This document shows, in pieces, positions 46,394 through 58,739 of a stretch of 64,000 nt of DNA (position 1 is its first letter; every line of letters begins with the position of its first letter). The DNA lies in contig JANJXV010000162.1 of assembly GCA_024803745.1 (NCBI GenBank), forward strand, positions 1,630,810 to 1,694,809, read 5' to 3'. The DNA comes from Megascapheus bottae (lineage: Eukaryota > Chordata > Mammalia > Rodentia > Geomyidae). The translations under genes and the position numbers were made by a program. The notes below the pieces were generated by a model. That model made no database searches. It saw only the letters and a list, made by a program, of their open reading frames with translations, and was not told the DNA's origin.

Positions 46394-49300
46394 GAAATCC
46401 TCCAAGAAGTAAAAGCAGACACCTTGAAGCTGCTTAGGGGACAATAAACGACTACATTAACCGAACAACTATTAGCAGATAGAGCCATGTTGGTGGAAGT
46501 ACAGTCTCCGTTGTACCTGCTCAGACACCACAACGAAATAAAAGCAGGTACGCTGAATTTGAATGAGGAATAAAATACCCCGCTTAGACAAGAGGGTCCT
46601 CAGCAGAAAAAGCAATGCAGTAGGAACTTGAAAGGCAAAAATCTCCTATCCATTACACTGGATGAAAACATCCAAGAAGTGAAACGAGATACATTGAAGT
46701 TACTTGTGGTAGAAGAAATGAGCAGGTTTACAAAGAAGAGCAATGTCAATGTTAACTCCGTCTCCTTTGTACAAGATGAAGCACCACGCTGAAATAAAAG
46801 CAGATACACTGAAGGTGCAGGGGGGATAATAAAATACCCCGCTTAGACAAAAACGATCATAGCAGATCGAACAATGCCATAGGGGTTCAACAGCAAAATC
46901 CAGTATCAATTACACTGGATGAAATCCTCAAAGAAGTAAAACAAGATACAGTGAAGTTGCTTGTAGTCAAAGAATCGACCACGTTCACAAGAACAATTCT
47001 AGGAGATAGAGCAATCTCGGTGGAAGTACAGTCTCCCTTGTACCTGCTCAGAGACCACGATGAAATAAAGGCTGGCCCACTGAAGTTGAACGAGGAAGCA
47101 TATAATACCCTGCTTAGCAAGAAGGTTCTTAGCAGAAAGAGCAATGCAGTAGAAATTTGAATGGCAAAATCCAGTAAGCATTACACTGGATGAAAACGTC
47201 CAGGAACTAAAACCAGATACATTGAAGTTGCTTGTTATAGGAGGTTCAACGGCCATTAGAAAGCATGAAATCTTGCAAGAAGTAAAACCAGATAAGCTTA
47301 AGTTGCTTGTGGAAGCATAAACGACCACGTTAACCGAACAACTCCTAGCAGAGAGCAATGTTGTTGTGGGAGTAGACTGTTCGTTTTACGTGCTCAGACA
47401 CCACGCCGAAAAAAAAAAACAGGTACACTGAAGTTGAACGAGGAAGTATAAAATAACCCGATTAGACAAGAAGGTCCTCAGCAGAAAGAGCAATGCCATA
47501 GGAGGATCAACGGCAAAATACAGTATCCATTACACAGTATGAAATCTTCCAAGAAGTAAAATCAGACACCTTGAAGCTGCTTAGGGGACAATAAACGACC
47601 AGGTTAACCGAAAAACTCCTAGCAGATAGAGCCCTGTCGGTGGCTGTAGAGTCCCTATTGTACTTGCTCAGAGACCACGCAGAAAGAAACCCAGGTACAC
47701 TGAAGTTGAACGAGAAGAAGAAAATACCCCGCTTACACAAGAACTTTCCTAGCAGAAAGAGCAATGCCGTATTGGCTGCACCGGCAAAATCCAGTATCCA
47801 TGACACTCTATGAAAACCTCCAGGAAGTGAAATGAGATACATTGAAGTTACTTGTGGTAGAAGAAATGTCCAGGTTTACACAGAACAAATCATACTAGAT
47901 AGAGCAATGTCAATGGTAGCTCCGTCTCGGTTGTACAAGATGAAGCACGACATTGAACTAAAAGCAGATACACTGAAGGTGCAGGGGGAAAAATAAAATA
48001 CCCCACTTAGACAAAAACGATCTTAGCAGATCGAACAATTCCGTAGGAAGCTCAACTGCAAAATCAATTACACTGGATGAAATAATCAAAGAAGTAACAC
48101 AAGATACATTGAAGTTGCTTGTGGTAGAAGAAATGACCACGTTCACTAGAACAACTCTAGGAGATAGAGCAATCTCAGTGGAAGTACAGTCTCCCTTGTA
48201 CCTGCTCAGAGACCACGACGAAATAAAAGCTGGTGCACTGAAGTTGAACGAGGAACCATATAATACCTGCTTAACAAGAAGGTTCTTATCAGAAAGAAAT
48301 GCCCTAGGAATTTGAACGGCAAAATCCAGTAAGCATTACACTGGATGAAAACGTCAAAGAACTAAACCCAGATACATTGAAGTTGCTTGTTGTAGGAGGT
48401 TCAACGGCCAAATACAATATCCATCAGAAAGGATGAAATCTTCCAAGAAGTAAAACCAGATACGATTAAGTGGCTGGTGGAAAGCATAAACGACCACGTT
48501 AAGGGAACAACTCCTAGAAGATAGAACAATGTTGTTGTGGGAGTAGACTTTTCGTTGTACGTGCTCAGACACCACCCCGAAAAAAATTCCAGGTACACTG
48601 AAGTTGAAAGAGGAAGAGTAAAATACCCACTCTAAGACAAGAAGGTTCTTAGCAGAAAGTGCAATGTCGTAGGGAGTGCAATGGCAAAATCCAGTATCCA
48701 TTACACTCTGTGAAAACCTCCAGGAGGTGACTCGAGATACATTGAAGATACTTGTGGCAGAAGAAATGACCAGGTTTACACAGAACAAATCATACTAGAT
48801 AGAGCAATGTCAATGGTAGTTCAGTCTCCGTTGTACTTGATGAAGCACCACGCTGAAATAAAAGCAGAAACACTGAAGGTGCAGGGGGGGAAATAAAATT
48901 CCCCGCTTAGATAAAAACAATCTTAGCAGATCGAACCATGCCGTAGGAAACTCAACGGCAAAATCCAGTATCAATTACACTGGATGAAATCCTCGAAGAA
49001 GTAACAGAAGATTCATTGAAGTTGCTTGTGGTCAAAGAAATGACCACGTTCAAAAGAACAAATCTAGGAGATTGAGCAATCTCGGTGGAAGTACAGTCTC
49101 CCTTGTATCTGCTCAGAGACCATGACGAAATAAAAGCTGGGGCACTGAAGTTGAACGAGGAAGTATAAAATAACCCGATTAGACAAAAGGGTCCTCACCA
49201 AAAAGAGCAATGCCGTAGGAGGATCAATGGCAAAAGAAAGTATACAGTACACTGGATGAAATCCTCCAAGAAGTAAAAGCAGACACCTTGAAGCTGCTTA

Positions 49301-52300
49301 GGGGACAATGAATGACCACGTTAACCGAAAAACTCCTAGCAGATAGAGCCCTGTCGGTGGCAGTAGAGTCCCCATTGTACTTGCTCAGAGACCACGAAGA
49401 AATAAAAGCAGGTACACTGAAGTTGAATGAGGAAGAAGAAAATACCCCGCTTACACAAGAAGTTTCCTAGCAGAAAGAGCAATGCCGTATTGACTGCACC
49501 GGCAAAATCCAGTATTCATGACACTCTATGAAAACCTCCAGGAAGTGAAACGAGATACATTGAAGTTACTTGTGGTAGAAGAAATGACCAGGTTTACACA
49601 GAACAAATCTTACTAGATAGAACAATATCAATGATAGCTCCGTCTCCGTTGTACAAGATGAAGCACCACGCTGAAACAAAAGCAGATATACTGAAGGTGC
49701 AGGGGGCTAAAATAAAATACCTCACTTAGACAAAAACTATCTTAGCAAATGGAACAATTACAATTCCGTAGGAAGCTCAACAGCAAAATTACACTGGATG
49801 AAATCCTCGAAGAAGTAACACAAGATACATTGAAGTTGCTTGTGGTCAAAGAAATGACCACGTTCACAAGAACAACTCTAAGAGATAGAGCAATCTTGGT
49901 GGAAGTACAGTCTCTCTTGTACCTGCTCAGAGACCACGACGAAATAAAAGCTGGTGCACTGAAGTTGAACGAGAAAGCATATAATACCTGCTTAGCAAGA
50001 AGGTTCTTATCAGAAAGAAATGTCTTAGGAATTTAAACGGCGAAATCCAGTAAGAATTACACTGGATGAAAACGACCAAGTACTTAAACCAGATACATTG
50101 AAGTTGCTTGTTGTAGGAGGTTCAACGGCCAAACACAGTATCCAATAGAAAGGATGAAATCTTCCAAGAAGTAAAACCAGATACGTTTAAGTTGCTTGTG
50201 GAAAGCATAAACGACCACGTTAAACGAACAACTCCTAGCAGATAGAGCAATGTGGTTGTGGGAGTAGACTCTTCATTGTACGAGCTCAGACACCACGCCG
50301 AAAAAATCCAGGTACACTGAAGTTGAAAGAGGAAGAGTAAAATACCCCGCTAAGACAAGACGGTTCTTAGCAGAAAGAGCAATGCAGTAGGGAGTGAAAT
50401 GGCAAAATCCAGTATCCATGACACTCTGTGAAAACCTCCCGGAAGTGAAACGAGATACACTGAAGTTACTTGTGGTAGAAGAAATGACCAGGTTTACACA
50501 GAACAAATCATACTAGTTAGAGCAATGTCAATGGTAGTTCAGTCTCCGTTGTACTTGATGATGCACCACGCTGAAATAAAAGCAGACACACTGAAGGTGC
50601 AGGGGGGGCAACTAAAATTACCCTCTTATATAAAAATGATCTTAGGAGATCGAACTATGCCATAGGAAGCTCAACGGCAAAATCCAGTATCAATTACACT
50701 GCATGAAATCCTAGAAGAAGTAACACAAGATACATTGAAGTTGCTTGTGGTCAAAGAAATGACCAAGTTCAAAAGAACAACTCTAGGAGATTGAGCAATC
50801 TCGGTGGAAGTACAGTCTCCCTTGTACCTGCTCAGAAACCAAGACGAAATAAATCTCATGCACCGAAGTTGAACGAGGAAGCATATAATACCCCGCTTAG
50901 CAAAAAGGTTCTTAGCAGAAAGAGCAATGCCGTAGAAATTTGAACGGACAATCCAGTAAGCATTGCACTGGATGAAAATGTCCAAGAACTAAAACCAGAT
51001 ACATTGAAGTTGCTTGTGGTAGAAGAGATGACCAGGCATACAAAGAACAACTCCTAGTACATAGAGCTATATGAGTGCTACTACTATCTCGGTTGTACTG
51101 GATGAAGCACCAGGCAGAAATAAAAGCAGGTACACTGAATTTGAACGAGGAAGTATTAAATAACCCGATTAGACAACAGGGTCCTCAGCAGAAAGAGCAA
51201 TGCCTTAGGAGGTTCAATGGCAAAATACAGTATCCATTACACTGGATGAAATCCTCCCAGAAGTAAAAGCAGACACCTTGAAACTGCTTAGGGGACAATG
51301 AACGACCTCGTTAACCGAACAACTCCTAGCAGATAGAGCACTGTCGGTGGCTGTAGAGTCCCCATTGTGCTTGCTCAGAGACCACGCAGAAATTAAAGCA
51401 GGTACACTGAAGTTGAACGAGGAAGAAGAAAATACCCCGCTTACACAAGAGGTTTCCTAGCAAAAAGAGCAATGCGGTATTGACTATACCGGCAAAATCC
51501 AGTATCCATGACACTCTATGAAAACCTCCAGGAAGTGAAACGAGATACATTGAAGTTGCTTGTGGTAGAAGAAATGACCACGTTCAAAAGAACAACTCTG
51601 GGAGATTGAGCAATCTCGGTGGAAGTACATTCTCCCTTCTACCTGCTCAGAGACCACGACGAAATAAAAGCTGGTGCACTGAAGTTGAAGGAGGAAGCAT
51701 ATAATACCCCGCTTAGCAAAATGGTTCTTAGCAGAAAGAGCAATGCCGTAGAAATTTGAACGGCAAATCCAGTAAGCATTACACTGGATGAAAACGTCCA
51801 GGAACTAAAACCAGATACATTGAAGTTGCTTGTGGTAGAAGAGATGACCACGCATACACAGAACAACTCCTAGTAGATAGAGCTATATGAGTGCTACTAC
51901 TGTCTCGGTTGTACTGAATGAAGCACGACGCAGAAATAAAAGCAGGTACACTGAAGTTGAACGAGGAAGGATAAAATATCCCGATGAGACAAGAGGGTCC
52001 TCAGCAGAAAGAGTAATGCCGCAGGTGGTTCAACGGCAAAATACAGTATCCATTACCCAGGATGAAATCTTCCAAGAAGCAAACCAGATACGTTTAAGTT
52101 GCTTGTGGAAGCATAAACGATCACCTAAACCGAACAACTCCTAGCAGATAGAGCCATGTCGTTGTGGGAGTGGACTGCTCATTGCACGTGCTCAGACACC
52201 ACCACGAATTAAAAGCAGGTACGCTGAAATAAAAGCAGGTACACTGAAGTTGAACTAGGAAGTATAAAATAACCTGATTAGACAACAGGGTCCTCAGCAG

Positions 52301-55300
52301 AAAGAGCAATGCCTTAGGAGGTTCAACGGCAAAATACAGTATCCATTACACTGGATGAAATCCTCCAAGAAGTAAAAGCAGACACCTTGAAGCTGCTTAG
52401 GGGACAATGAACGACCACGTTAACCGAACAACTCCAGCAGATAGAGCACTGTCGGTGGCAGTAGAGTCCCCATTGTACTTGCTCAGAGAACACGCAGAAA
52501 TAAAACCAGGTATACTGAAGTTGAACGAGGAAGAAGAAAACACCCCGCTTACACAAGAAGTTTCCTAGCAGAAAGAGCAATGCCGTATTGACTGCACCGG
52601 CAATTTCCAGTATCCATGACACTCTATGAAAACCTCCAGGAAGTGAAACGAGATACATTGAAGTTACTTGTGGTAGAAGAAATGACCAGGTTTACAAGGA
52701 AGAAATCATACTAGGTAGAGCAAGGTCAATGGTAGCTCCGTCTCCATTGTACAAGATGAAGCACCACACTGAAACAAAAGCAGATATACTGAAGGTGCAG
52801 GGGGAAAAATAAAATACCCCGCTTAGACAAAAACGATCTTAGCAGATCGAACAATTAGGAAGGAAACTCAACGGCAACATTACACTAGATGAAATCCTCG
52901 AAGAAGTAACACGAGATACATTGAAGTTGCTTGTGGTCAAAGAAATGACCACGTTCACAAGAACAACTCTGGGAGATTGAGCAATCTCGGTGGAAGTACA
53001 ATCTCCCTTCTACCTGCTCAGAAACCACGACGAAATAAAATCTGGTGCACTGAAGTTGAACGAGGAAGCATATAATACCCCGCTTAGCAAGAAGGTTCTT
53101 TGCAGAAAGAGCAATGCTGTAGAAATTTGAACGGACAATCCAGTAAGCAATACACTGGATGAAAACGTCCAAGAACTAAAACCAGATACATTGAAGTTGC
53201 TTGTGGTAGAAGAAATGACCACGCATACACAGAACAACTCTTAGTAGATAAAGCTATATGAGTGGTACTACTGTCTCCGTTGTACTGGATGAAGCACCAC
53301 GCAGAAATAAAAGGAGGTACACTGAAGTTGAATGAGGAAGGTTAGAATATCCCGATGAGACAACAGGGTCCTCAGCAGAGAGAGCAATGCCGTAGGAGGT
53401 TCAACGGCAAAATACAGTATCCATTACACAGGATGAAATCTTCCAAGAAGTAAAACCAGATACGTTTAAGTTGCTTGTGGAAAGCATAAACGACCACGTT
53501 AACCGAGCAGCTCCAAGCAGATAGAGCCATGTCGTTGTGGGAGTGGATGGTTCATTGTAAGTGCTCAGACACCACGACGAATTAAAAGTAGGTACACTGA
53601 ATTTGAAAGAGGAAGAATAGAATACCCCGCTTGGACAAGAAGTTTCTTAGCAGAAAGAGCAATGCTGTAGGGAGTTCAACAGCAAAATCCAGTATCCATG
53701 ACACTCTGTGAAAACCTCCAGGAAGTGAAATGAGATACATTGAAGTTACTTGTGGTAGAAGAAATGACCAGGTTTACACAGAACAAATCATACTAGATAG
53801 AGCAATGTCAATGGTAGTTCAGTCTCCGTTGTACTTGATGAAGCACCACGCTGAAATAAAAGCAGATACACTGAAGGTGCAGGGGGGAAAATACAATTAC
53901 CCGCTTATATAAAAATGATCTTAGCAAATCAAACAATGCCATAGGAAGCTCAACGGCAAAATCCAGTATCAATTACACTGGATGAAATCCTCGAAGAAGT
54001 AACACAAGATACATTGAAGTGGCTTGTGGTCAAAGAAATGACCACGTTCAAAAGAACAACTCATGACCACGCATACACAAAACAACTCTTAGTAGATAGA
54101 GCTATCTGAGTGCTTCTACTGTCTCGGTTGTACTGGATGAAGCACCACGCAGAAATAAAAGCAGGTACAATGAAGTTGAACAAGGAAGTATAAAATAACC
54201 CGATTAGACAACAGGGTCCTCGGCAGAAAGAGCAATGCCATAGGAGGTTCAACGGCAAAATACAGTATCCATTACACTGGATGAAATCCTCCAAGAAGTA
54301 AAAGCAGACACCTTGAAGCTGCTTAGGGGACAATGAACGACGACGTTAACCGAACAACTCCTAGCAGATAGAGCACTGTCGGTGGCAGTACAGTCCCCAC
54401 TGTACTTGCTCAGAGACCACGTAGAAATTAAAGCAGGTACACTGAAGTTGAACAAGGAAGAAGAAAATACCCCGCTTTCACAAGAAGTTTCCTAGCAGAA
54501 AGAGCAATGCCGTATTGACGGTACCGGCAAAATCCAGTATCCATGACACTCTATGAAAACATCCAGGAAGTGAAACAAGATACATTGAAGTTGCTTGTGG
54601 TAGAAGAAATGACCAGGTTTACACAGAACAAATCATACTAGATAGAGCAATGTCAATGGTTGTTCGGTCTCCGCTGTACAAGATGAAGCACCACGCTGAA
54701 ATTAAAGCAGATACACTGATGGTGCAGGGGGAAAAATAAAATTATCCGCTTATATAAAAACGATCTTAGCAGATCGAACTATGCCGTAGGAAGCTCAACG
54801 GCAAAATCCAGTATCAATTACACTGGAGGAAATCCTCGAAGAAGTAACACAAGATACATTTAAGTTGCTTGTGGTCAAAGAAATGACCACCTTCAAAAGA
54901 ACAACTCTAGGAGATTGAGCAATCTCGGTGGAAGTACAGTCTCCCTTGTACCTGTTACAAGACCAAGACGAAATAAAAGCTGGTGCACTGAAGTTGAACG
55001 AGGAAGCATATAATTCCCCACTTAGCAAGAAGTTTCTTCGAAGAAAGAGCAATGCCATAGAAATTTGAACGGCAAATCCAGTAATCATTACACTGGATGA
55101 AAACGTCCAAGAACTAAAACCAGATACATTGAAGTTGCTTGTGGTAGAAGAGATGACCAGGCATACAAAGAACAACTCCTAGTACATAGAGCTATATGAG
55201 TGCTACTACTGTCTCGGTTGTACTGGATTAAGCACCACGCAGAAATAAAAGCAGGTACACTGAATTTGAACGAGGAAGTATAAAATAACCAGATTAGACA

Positions 55301-56523
55301 ACAGGGTCCTCAGCAGAAAGAGCAATGCCTTAGGAGGTTCAATGGCAAAATACAGTATCCATTACACTGGATGAAATCCTCCCAGAAGTAAAAGCAGACA
55401 CCTTGAAACTGCTTAGGGGACAATGAACGACCTCGTTAACCGAACAACTCCTAGCAGATAGAGCACTGTCGGTGGCTGTAGAGTCCCCATTGTGCTTGCT
55501 CAGAGACCACGCAGAAATTAAAGCAGGTACACTGAAGTTGAACGAGGAAGAAGAAAATACCCCGCTTACACAAGAAGTTTCCTAGCAGAAAGAGCAATGC
55601 CGTATTGACTGTACCAGCAAAATCTAGTATCCATGACACTCTATGAAAACCTCCAGGAAGTGAAACGAGATACATTTAAGTTACTTGTGGTAGAAGAAAC
55701 GACCAGGTTTACACAGAACAAATCATACTAGACAGAGCAATGTCAATGCCAGTTCGGTCTCCATTGTACTTGATGAAGCACCACGCTGAAATAAAAGCAG
55801 ATACACTGAAGGTGCAGGGGGGAAAATAAAATTACCCGCTTATATAAAAACGATGTTAGCAGATCGAACTATGCCGTAGGAAGCTCAAGGGCAAAATTGC
55901 ACTAAATGAAATCCTCGAAGAAGTAACACAAGATACATTGAAGTTGCTTGTGGTCACAGAAATGACCACGTTCAAAAGAACAACTCTAGGAGATAGAGCA
56001 ATCTCGGTGACAGTACAGTTTCCCTTGTACCTGTTACAAGACCACGACGAAATAAAAGCTGGTGCACTGAAGTTGAACGAGGAAGCATATAATTCCCCGC
56101 TTAGCAAATAGGTTCTTAGCAGAAAGAGCAATGCTGTAGAAATTTGAACGGCAAATCCAGTAAACATTACACTGGATGAAAACGTCCAAGAACTAAAACA
56201 AGATACATTGAAGTTGCTTGTGGTAGGAGATTCAACGGCCAAATACAGTATCCACTAGAAAGGATGAAATCTTCCAAGAAGTAAAACCAGATACGTTTAA
56301 GTTGCTTGTGCAAAGCATAAACGACCACGTTAAGCGAACAACTCTTAGCAGATAGAGCAATGTTATTGTGGGAGTAGATTCTTCGTTGTACGTGCTCAGA
56401 CACCACGCCGAAAAAATCTAGGTACACTGAAGTTGAAAGAGGAAGAGTAAAATATCCCGCTAAGACAAGAAGGTTCTTAGCAGAAAGAGCAATGCAGTAG
56501 GGAGTGCAACGGCAAAATCCAGT
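46394..56523 (+). repeat. Dimeric satellite array, higher-order repeats of ~270-bp monomers
   Basis: Tandem monomers of 263-277 bp, each beginning GAAAWCNTCCAAGAAGTRAA. Class A (TCCTCCAAGAAGTAAAAGCA): 47541, 49258, 51248, 52357, 54283, 55373. Class B (ACCTCCAGGAAGTGAAACGA): 47812, 48712, 49530, 50430, 52628, 53710, 54555, 55645. Class C (TCCTCGAAGAAGTAACACAA): 46921, 48079, 48986, 49800, 50705, 52891, 54829, 55908. Class D (ACGTCCAAGAACTAAAACCA): full at 50974, 51790, 53161, 55099, and 85-88-bp short forms at 47192, 48347, 50068, 56178. Class E (TCTTCCAAGAAGTAAAACCA): 48435, 50156, 52064, 53435, 56266. The order A-B-C-Dshort-E-B-C repeats at 47541-49257 and 49258-50973. Each monomer is two diverged halves. 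No protein-coding function is evident. Confidence 0.93.
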
Positions 56524-58206
56524 AGGTCCATAGGTGAGAGTGGTGTGTTAAAGTCACCGACAATCTCTGTATTTCGATCTGTGTATGGTTTCAGTGAAAG
56601 TAACATTTGCTTGATGAAGTTTGGAGCTCCGGCATTGGGTGTGTAAACATTTAGGATCGTTATATCTTCCTGGAGGAAAGATCCCTTTAGTAGTATGTAG
56701 TAACCGTCTTTGTCTTTTCTTACTAATTTTAGTTTGAAGTCTGTTTTATCTGATATGAGGATGGCAACTCCAGCCTGTTTATGGGGGCCGTTAGCTTGAT
56801 AGAGTTTATTCCAACCTCTCACTTTCAAAAGATGCTTGTGTGGCAGTGCCTCAAAAGGCTAAACATAGAACTCCCCTATGACCCAGCAATTCCACTACTT
56901 GGCATTTACCCAACCACCCAGAAACAAGGACATACTAAACCCACTAGCACAACCATGTTCATTGCAGCACTATTCACCATAGCAAAGATATGGAGCCAAC
57001 CTAGATGTCCCTCAGTTGATGAGTGGATCAACAAGTTGTGGTATTTGCACACAATGGAATTCTATGCTGCTGTCAGAAAGAATGACATAGCCCCATTTGT
57101 TAGGAAATGGAAAGACTTAGAAAAAATCATATTAAGTGAAGTAAGCCAGACTCAAAGGAACTGACGCTCAATGGTTTCCCTCATTCGTCATAATCAGTAG
57201 AAACCTTGGGCTCTACTAGCAGAGATTTGCAATAGAGCAAAATCTTGATACATAAGGACATATAATGTGAAGCTAATTGAAAGGACCTCCAGGATAGTGA
57301 AACAAAAGCCATATAATGAATAATTTTTGTCCTTAATGTACTATGTTGTCTCTCATCTCCTTTGCTGTCCCTTGGTTATCTCACATTGGTATAGTATCTC
57401 ACTTTGTTATCTGATTTATTGAATTTATTTGTAGTTGGATATTTGAAATTTGATAGGGAAGGGGGGAAAACCAAGACGGGTGGGGGGTGTGGGGGGAGGG
57501 ATACGGGTACCAAGACATGTGAAAGGGTATCAATGTATGTGAATTAATGCACCTTCTATCTGGCAAATATCATGTAACCCTTTTACTAATTACAATAATA
57601 AAAGATGTGTCTCTTGAAGACAGCAGAACGATGGCTCTTGCCTTTTGATCCAACTAGACAGATTTTGCCGTTTAATTGGAGAGTTAAGTCCATTGATATT
57701 GAGAGTTAGGATTGAGAGATATTTATTAGGTCCTACCATTTTTAAAAGCTTTTATTTGGGCCTGTGTCTTGACAGTTCTTGTGGTACTTATATGGTATGC
57801 TGTTTAGGTGCCATTTCTTTCCCTATATTGCATTTATTTTGGTTTTCTATGTATAGAACCTCTTTGAGAACTCTCTGTAGTGTTGGTTTTGTTGCTACAT
57901 ATTGTTGCAGCTTTTCCCTGGAATGGAATGTTTTTATTGTTCCCTCAGTTATGAATGAGAGCTTAGCTGCGTACACTATTCTTGGTTGGTAGTTATTTGA
58001 CTTAATTGCATGACATATATGCTTCCAGTCACTTCTTGCTTGCATGGTCTCTGGTGAGAAGTCTGGGGTTATTCTGATTGGTTTTCCTTTATAGGTTACT
58101 GAACCCTTTTCCCTGGCTGCCTTTAGGATCCTTTTTTTGGTTTCTATTGATCCAGTTCAGATTACAATGTGGCGGTGGGATGTTCTTTTCTGGTCAGGTC
58201 GGTTTC
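56524..58206 (-). mobile_element. L1 segment (ORF1 end to ORF2 start), inverted in satellite, no 3' end
   Basis: Minus-strand L1 from the ORF1 RRM (58206) through the ORF1 C-terminus (58045-57788), the spacer and the ORF2 N-terminus to about the GDFNTPLSPMD block (56524). There it stops without any 3' UTR or A tail and abuts satellite. It is interrupted at 56838-57604 by a plus-strand L1. The ORF1 part carries the TGA (about 58157) seen in the two long copies. Lacking a 3' end, it is not a simple retrotransposition product and more likely arrived by recombination or was later deleted. Confidence 0.9.
56838..57604 (+). mobile_element. L1 3' end nested in the inverted L1, target-site deletion
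   Basis: From GTGTGGCAGTGCCTCAAAAG (ORF2 C-terminus; protein [20 protein letters not shown]) to ACAATAATAAA. Comparison with the intact L1 sequence across the insertion point (19930-19955) shows that about 11 bp of target are missing and that there is no duplication. Confidence 0.88.
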
Positions 58207-58739
58207 GGTTAGGTACACTGAAGGGGCAGGGGGGAAAATAAAATTCTCCACTTATATAAAAACGATCTTAGCAGATCGAACAATTCCGTAGGAAGCTCAA
58301 CTGCAAAATCAATTACACTGGATGAAATCCTCGAAGAAGTAACAGAAGATACATTGAAGTTGCTTCTGGTCAAAGAAATGACCACGTTCAAAAGAACAAC
58401 TCTAGGAGATAGAGCAATCTTGGTGAAAGTAGAGTCTCTCTTGTATCTGCTCAGAGACCACGACGAAATAAAAGCTGGTGCACTGAAGTTGAACGAGGAA
58501 GCAGATAATACCTGCTTAGCAAGAAGATTCTTATCAGAAAGAAATGCCTTAGGAATTTGAACGGCAGTACATTATCCATTACACTGGATGAAATCCTGAA
58601 AGGAATAAAAGCAGACACCTTGAAGCTGCTTAAGGGACAATGAACGACCATGTTAACCGAACAACTCCTAGCAGATAGAGCATTTTCGGTGGCAGTAGAG
58701 TCCCCATTGTACTTGCTCAGAGACCACGGAGAAATAAAA
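58207..58739 (+). repeat. Satellite array, distal remnant ending mid-monomer
   Basis: The tail of a class B monomer (ACACTGAAGGGGCAGGGGGG), a class C monomer from 58324 and a class A monomer from 58590 that stops at GAGAAATAAAA (58739), about half way through the unit. Telomere-type repeats follow without spacer. Confidence 0.92.

Noticed and set aside
48540..48570. Possible CENP-B box in class E monomers (TTCGTTGTACGTGCT)
   Set aside because: It keeps TTCGNNNNANN but lacks the required CGGG, having TGCT. Only a partial match, so not claimed.
46333..56427. Dozens of 60-140-codon minus-strand frames in the satellite (for example MYLVSLPGGFHRVSWILDF)
   Set aside because: They recur because the monomer recurs, are not in a constant frame between classes, and have no recognisable domain. 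Best explained as open by chance.
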